DNA of 64,000 bases from Spirodela intermedia (Eukaryota; Streptophyta; Magnoliopsida; Alismatales; Araceae): positions 1,175,501 to 1,239,500 of the forward strand of contig LR746268.1 of assembly GCA_902729315.2 (NCBI GenBank), read 5' to 3'. The notes beneath the pieces were generated by a model. It was not told the origin of the DNA. It did no database searches and was given only the letters and a program-made list of their open reading frames with translations. A program made the translations under genes and the position numbers. Below are positions 61,220 through 64,000 of this stretch, in pieces. The stretch's first letter is position 1. Each line of letters opens with the position of its first letter.

Positions 61220-62296
61220 TGATAAGTCTTCATTATCATGAGTTAATAATTAATAAATAATTATTTTTAATCTTAACTCATGATAAATAGACTTATATTT
61301 ATGTTAAATTATGAAAAGTAGTTTTTAGTCAATTAATGTGATTTTTGGCTAATTATGTAATTTTTGTGAATTTATAATTTTAATAATCTTATTTTTTGAG
61401 ATAAATGAAGAAAAATAAAGTAAAACAAAAAGATAGAAAAAGAGAGGAACCCCCCAGCCAGTCAGGCCTGCAAGTGAGTCAAAAGCATAGTCAGGTAGAG
61501 CCACAAGCAAGGGCTTGAGCAACTAAGGATGGATCGATAGGAGGCACGTGTGCGTCTTTGATTGATTGACGAACAAGTCGTCATTAGGAAGAGGACAATC
61601 TGTCAGGAGACAAGTCGCCATATCTTGAGAGCGTACTATATGTGATGAATAGCCTCCTCTATGCGGACATGAGGATGAAGCTTCCTAATATGCGCTCTAC
61701 CTTCATCCAACTCATTTTTGTTGCGTGATAGTCGCCAAAGAGACACAAAGTTGTCATTTTCTGCTCTACTGGGTGATAGCAACTAGACATAATATAATGA
61801 CTTATTTCATTAATTTTAGACTTCACAAGAAGATCTAAAAATTACTCATGTTGTCCTTGTCCAAGGAGAGCCTTCAAGGTTGTGGACATTGCACAACAAT
61901 CTTCCTAAACACTCAAGATTTTGACACATCGCCAATGTATCACCACTGTGATGTTGGAACTCTATTTTATCATTTTTAATATCATCGAGCATTAACGTCA
62001 TCTTGTTATCTGCACTCTTATTTTCCTTTTTCCTGAATTTTAAATATATTTTATTTTCACTTCATCATCTAAAATTTATAAAAAATTGTATTCTTTGAGA
62101 AAAATTATGAAACATTATCCAATGTTATATTACATTCTTGTGATCGACTTGGAGAACATTTGCTATTTTTAGAAATTTTATTGAATTATAATTGATATAC
62201 TTTTCAGAAATATTTTTAAATAACTAAAATTAGTATTTTCAAGTTTTATAAATTTTAAATTTATGTGATTTATTCTACAATAACTAATTCATGTCA
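61220..62296 (+). repeat. 5' LTR of the Athila-like element (1077 bp)
   Basis: Starts TGATAAGTCTTCATTATC and ends ATGTCA. It is homologous along its length to the solo LTR at 50382-52062, with several deletions relative to it. Confidence 0.9.
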
Positions 62297-62301
62297 AAAT
62301 T

Positions 62302-62319
62302 TGGCACCATTTTTGGAGA
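62302..62319 (+). other. Primer-binding site, tRNA-Asp type (degenerate)
   Basis: TGGCACCATTTTTGGAGA lies five bases after the LTR and resembles TGGCGCCGTTGCCGGGGA, the common PBS of Athila and related gypsy elements, with several transitions. Confidence 0.75.
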
Positions 62320-62499
62320 TGTATTACATAATATTTGATATTTTTTATTTTTCTCTTAGAGTACATAAAAAAATTTAACTCTTATTTTTATTTTCTTCTT
62401 GCAGAAAAATAATAATAAAAAAGAGAGCGAAGAACAATAAGGCAAGAATTAGAGAAGACTAAAAGGGGGTAATAATTATTAAAACTTTTCCTCAAATTT

Positions 62500-63850
62500 G
62501 TTGATTTTTATACATGGGAAAAGATCCTTACACATAAGGCTGGAGTATTCTTGCACTATTTCATCTAAAACCAAAACTTCGAAAGAAAACTTAATTTTGA
62601 CAAATCCTAAAAGTAATACAAGTCAAATTGAGAATAATCCTATGGCCATGAAAATTATTATATTCCTAACTCATAACAACGAGCATGTAATATTAGCGTC
62701 CCATTAGCATCCACAGTTAAATTCAAAATAAATCCAATAATTTTTTAAATGGTCCCTAATTTTTATTACCTTTAGAGGAACCTCATTAGCATTTAAATTT
62801 TTTCATATGATTTGTGATTTAGTTAATCTCCCTTGAGTAACATCAAAAATTATTAAGATGAAATTATTCTCTCATACACTTAGGGATAAGATTAGATATT
62901 GACTATCCACATTAGATAGATAATTAACTAGTTGGAAAGACAGAACATGCCTTTCTTTGAAAATTTTATCTCTTAAAAAAACTCAAAATATGAAAAAATA
63001 TATATGGAATTTTGCTCAAAGGCTAAGAGAAATTTTGCATGAGATATGAGAAAAATTGAAAGATTTACTTAAAAAGTGTTCTCATTATGCTATACCCAAG
63101 TGATAGCTTAATAATTTTTTTTATGATAGATTATTAGAACAACATAGAAATATAATTGATTCTATATGTGGAAGGGCTTTTATGGAGAAAACTACTAATG
63201 AGATTTACAACCTTTATTAGAATTGAAGTGAAAATTTTAGAGATCAAGAATCTTTTGAGTTATATGAAAAGGATAAGAAAGGAATTTATGAATTGCATCA
63301 TCAAAATAATTTTAATTTATGAAATGTGGTTAATCAGATTAAAAGATTAAAAATATTTAATTTATTTATTAATAATATGAAAAAGCCTCCTAACTTTCAA
63401 TTTAATGTATATAGTACTTGTTCTATGTATGATGAAAATGATCATTCTGAATTTTAATGTTATAATAGGTTAATCATTTTTGCCTAAGCAAGAGCAAGTG
63501 TAAGTACCCCACGATTCTATTAAAAATAGGAATTATTTTTCTAATTCTTATAATCCTAATTGGAGGACTAATTTTTTGTGGAGAGAACCAAATTGTATTC
63601 CAAATTCAGAAGCACTTAGATCCAATTCAAATTCTGAATTTTGTCCAAAATAGGAACATAGATTTCAAAAAAATCACCCCTTTCAAATCCAACCTGATTT
63701 TATAGATATGATGCAACAAATGAGCCAAAAAATATAGCAAAAAATGAACCAAATGATGTTGCAGAAAAAATAATTTATAGAGGCTTTTGAGAATAAGAAA
63801 GAAGAGGGACAACCACTTAATCAGCCCATAAAAAATTCAAGAAACTATTA
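62500..63850 (+). pseudogene. Degenerate Athila-like gag
   Basis: The segment near 63090-63240 reads CSHYAIPK ... FYDRLLEQHRNIIDSICGRAF, followed by EKTTNEIYNL. This matches the Athila gag block (CPHHGIP, FY.GL...R..ID.A.GG.., KT.EEAY.L). Near 63540 SYNPNWRTNF matches the C-terminal YNPGWRNHPNF motif, and MMQQMSQK follows. Stops interrupt it throughout. Confidence 0.8.
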
Positions 63851-64000
63851 AAGTAAGATTTCAGTAAGGAGAGTCTAGTTAGACAAATTTAAGAAAAAAC
63901 TCATGAAATGAACACATTAGGACAATGAATATATTGAGTGAGAATATTTTACATGATCCTTATCCCTAATCATTAGAAGTAAATGAGAATATTAAGAATG

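Larger units (their letters stand above)
61220..64000 (+). mobile_element. Athila-like Ty3/gypsy retrotransposon, 5' part; right end outside window
   Basis: LTR 61220-62296, then a PBS resembling the tRNA-Asp type, then a degenerate gag whose C-terminal motifs are those of Athila elements. It is inserted in the integrase region of copia-3. The base pairs before the LTR are ACTAT; the matching duplication would lie beyond the window. Confidence 0.85.

Overview
This is a plant nuclear window. Every multi-exon gene has GT-AG introns. Ty1/copia and Ty3/gypsy LTR retrotransposons are nested in each other, and (GA)n, (TC)n and (GATA)n microsatellites are frequent. Steep GC-rich first exons and one very GC-rich intronless gene, set in AT-rich introns and intergenic DNA, suggest a monocot; this is inference and no species is named.

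Layout. 1-4935: a decayed copia element lying in an intron of the next gene. 5068-19329 (+): 14 exons of an SDR-MDR fusion oxidoreductase like Arabidopsis NQR (At1g49670); its N-terminal exons lie left of the window, beyond the copia element, and its 6.1-kb intron holds a second, antisense copia remnant. 19765-29150 (+): a tandem cluster of farnesol-dehydrogenase-like (FLDH-type) extended SDR genes: intact copy A (346 aa), a collapsed pseudogene B, and intact copy C (343 aa). 30767-36335 (-): a 407-aa TMEM53/DUF829 alpha/beta-hydrolase gene with 7 exons. 38251-44207 (+): a 357-aa single-pass membrane protein with a Cys-rich PAN/apple-like domain and 7 exons; the family is uncharacterised as far as I know. 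44208-50290: repeat-rich DNA including a regular 34-bp minisatellite. 50290-53212: a minus-strand gypsy remnant into which another gypsy element inserted and was reduced to a solo LTR with a perfect 5-bp target duplication. 54951-57536 (+): a UDP-glycosyltransferase relic and a complete intronless UGT (489 aa), with duplicated flanking DNA. 58659-61219: a truncated copia element. 61220-64000: the 5' half of an Athila-like gypsy element inserted into it and running off the right edge.

Functionally the genes are NAD(P)-dependent redox enzymes, a hydrolase-fold protein, a membrane protein and a small-molecule glycosyltransferase. FLDH oxidises the sesquiterpenoid alcohol farnesol and UGTs conjugate small molecules, but nothing in the sequence shows that these genes work together. 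The clearest unusual features are local rearrangements: the A/B/C array, where B has lost its stop codon and stays open into C; an exon-fragment relic inside an intron of A; the 34-bp minisatellite; and the nested retroelements. I found no clearly new biological system. Exon boundaries were assigned by eye from splice signals, reading frame and family similarity.
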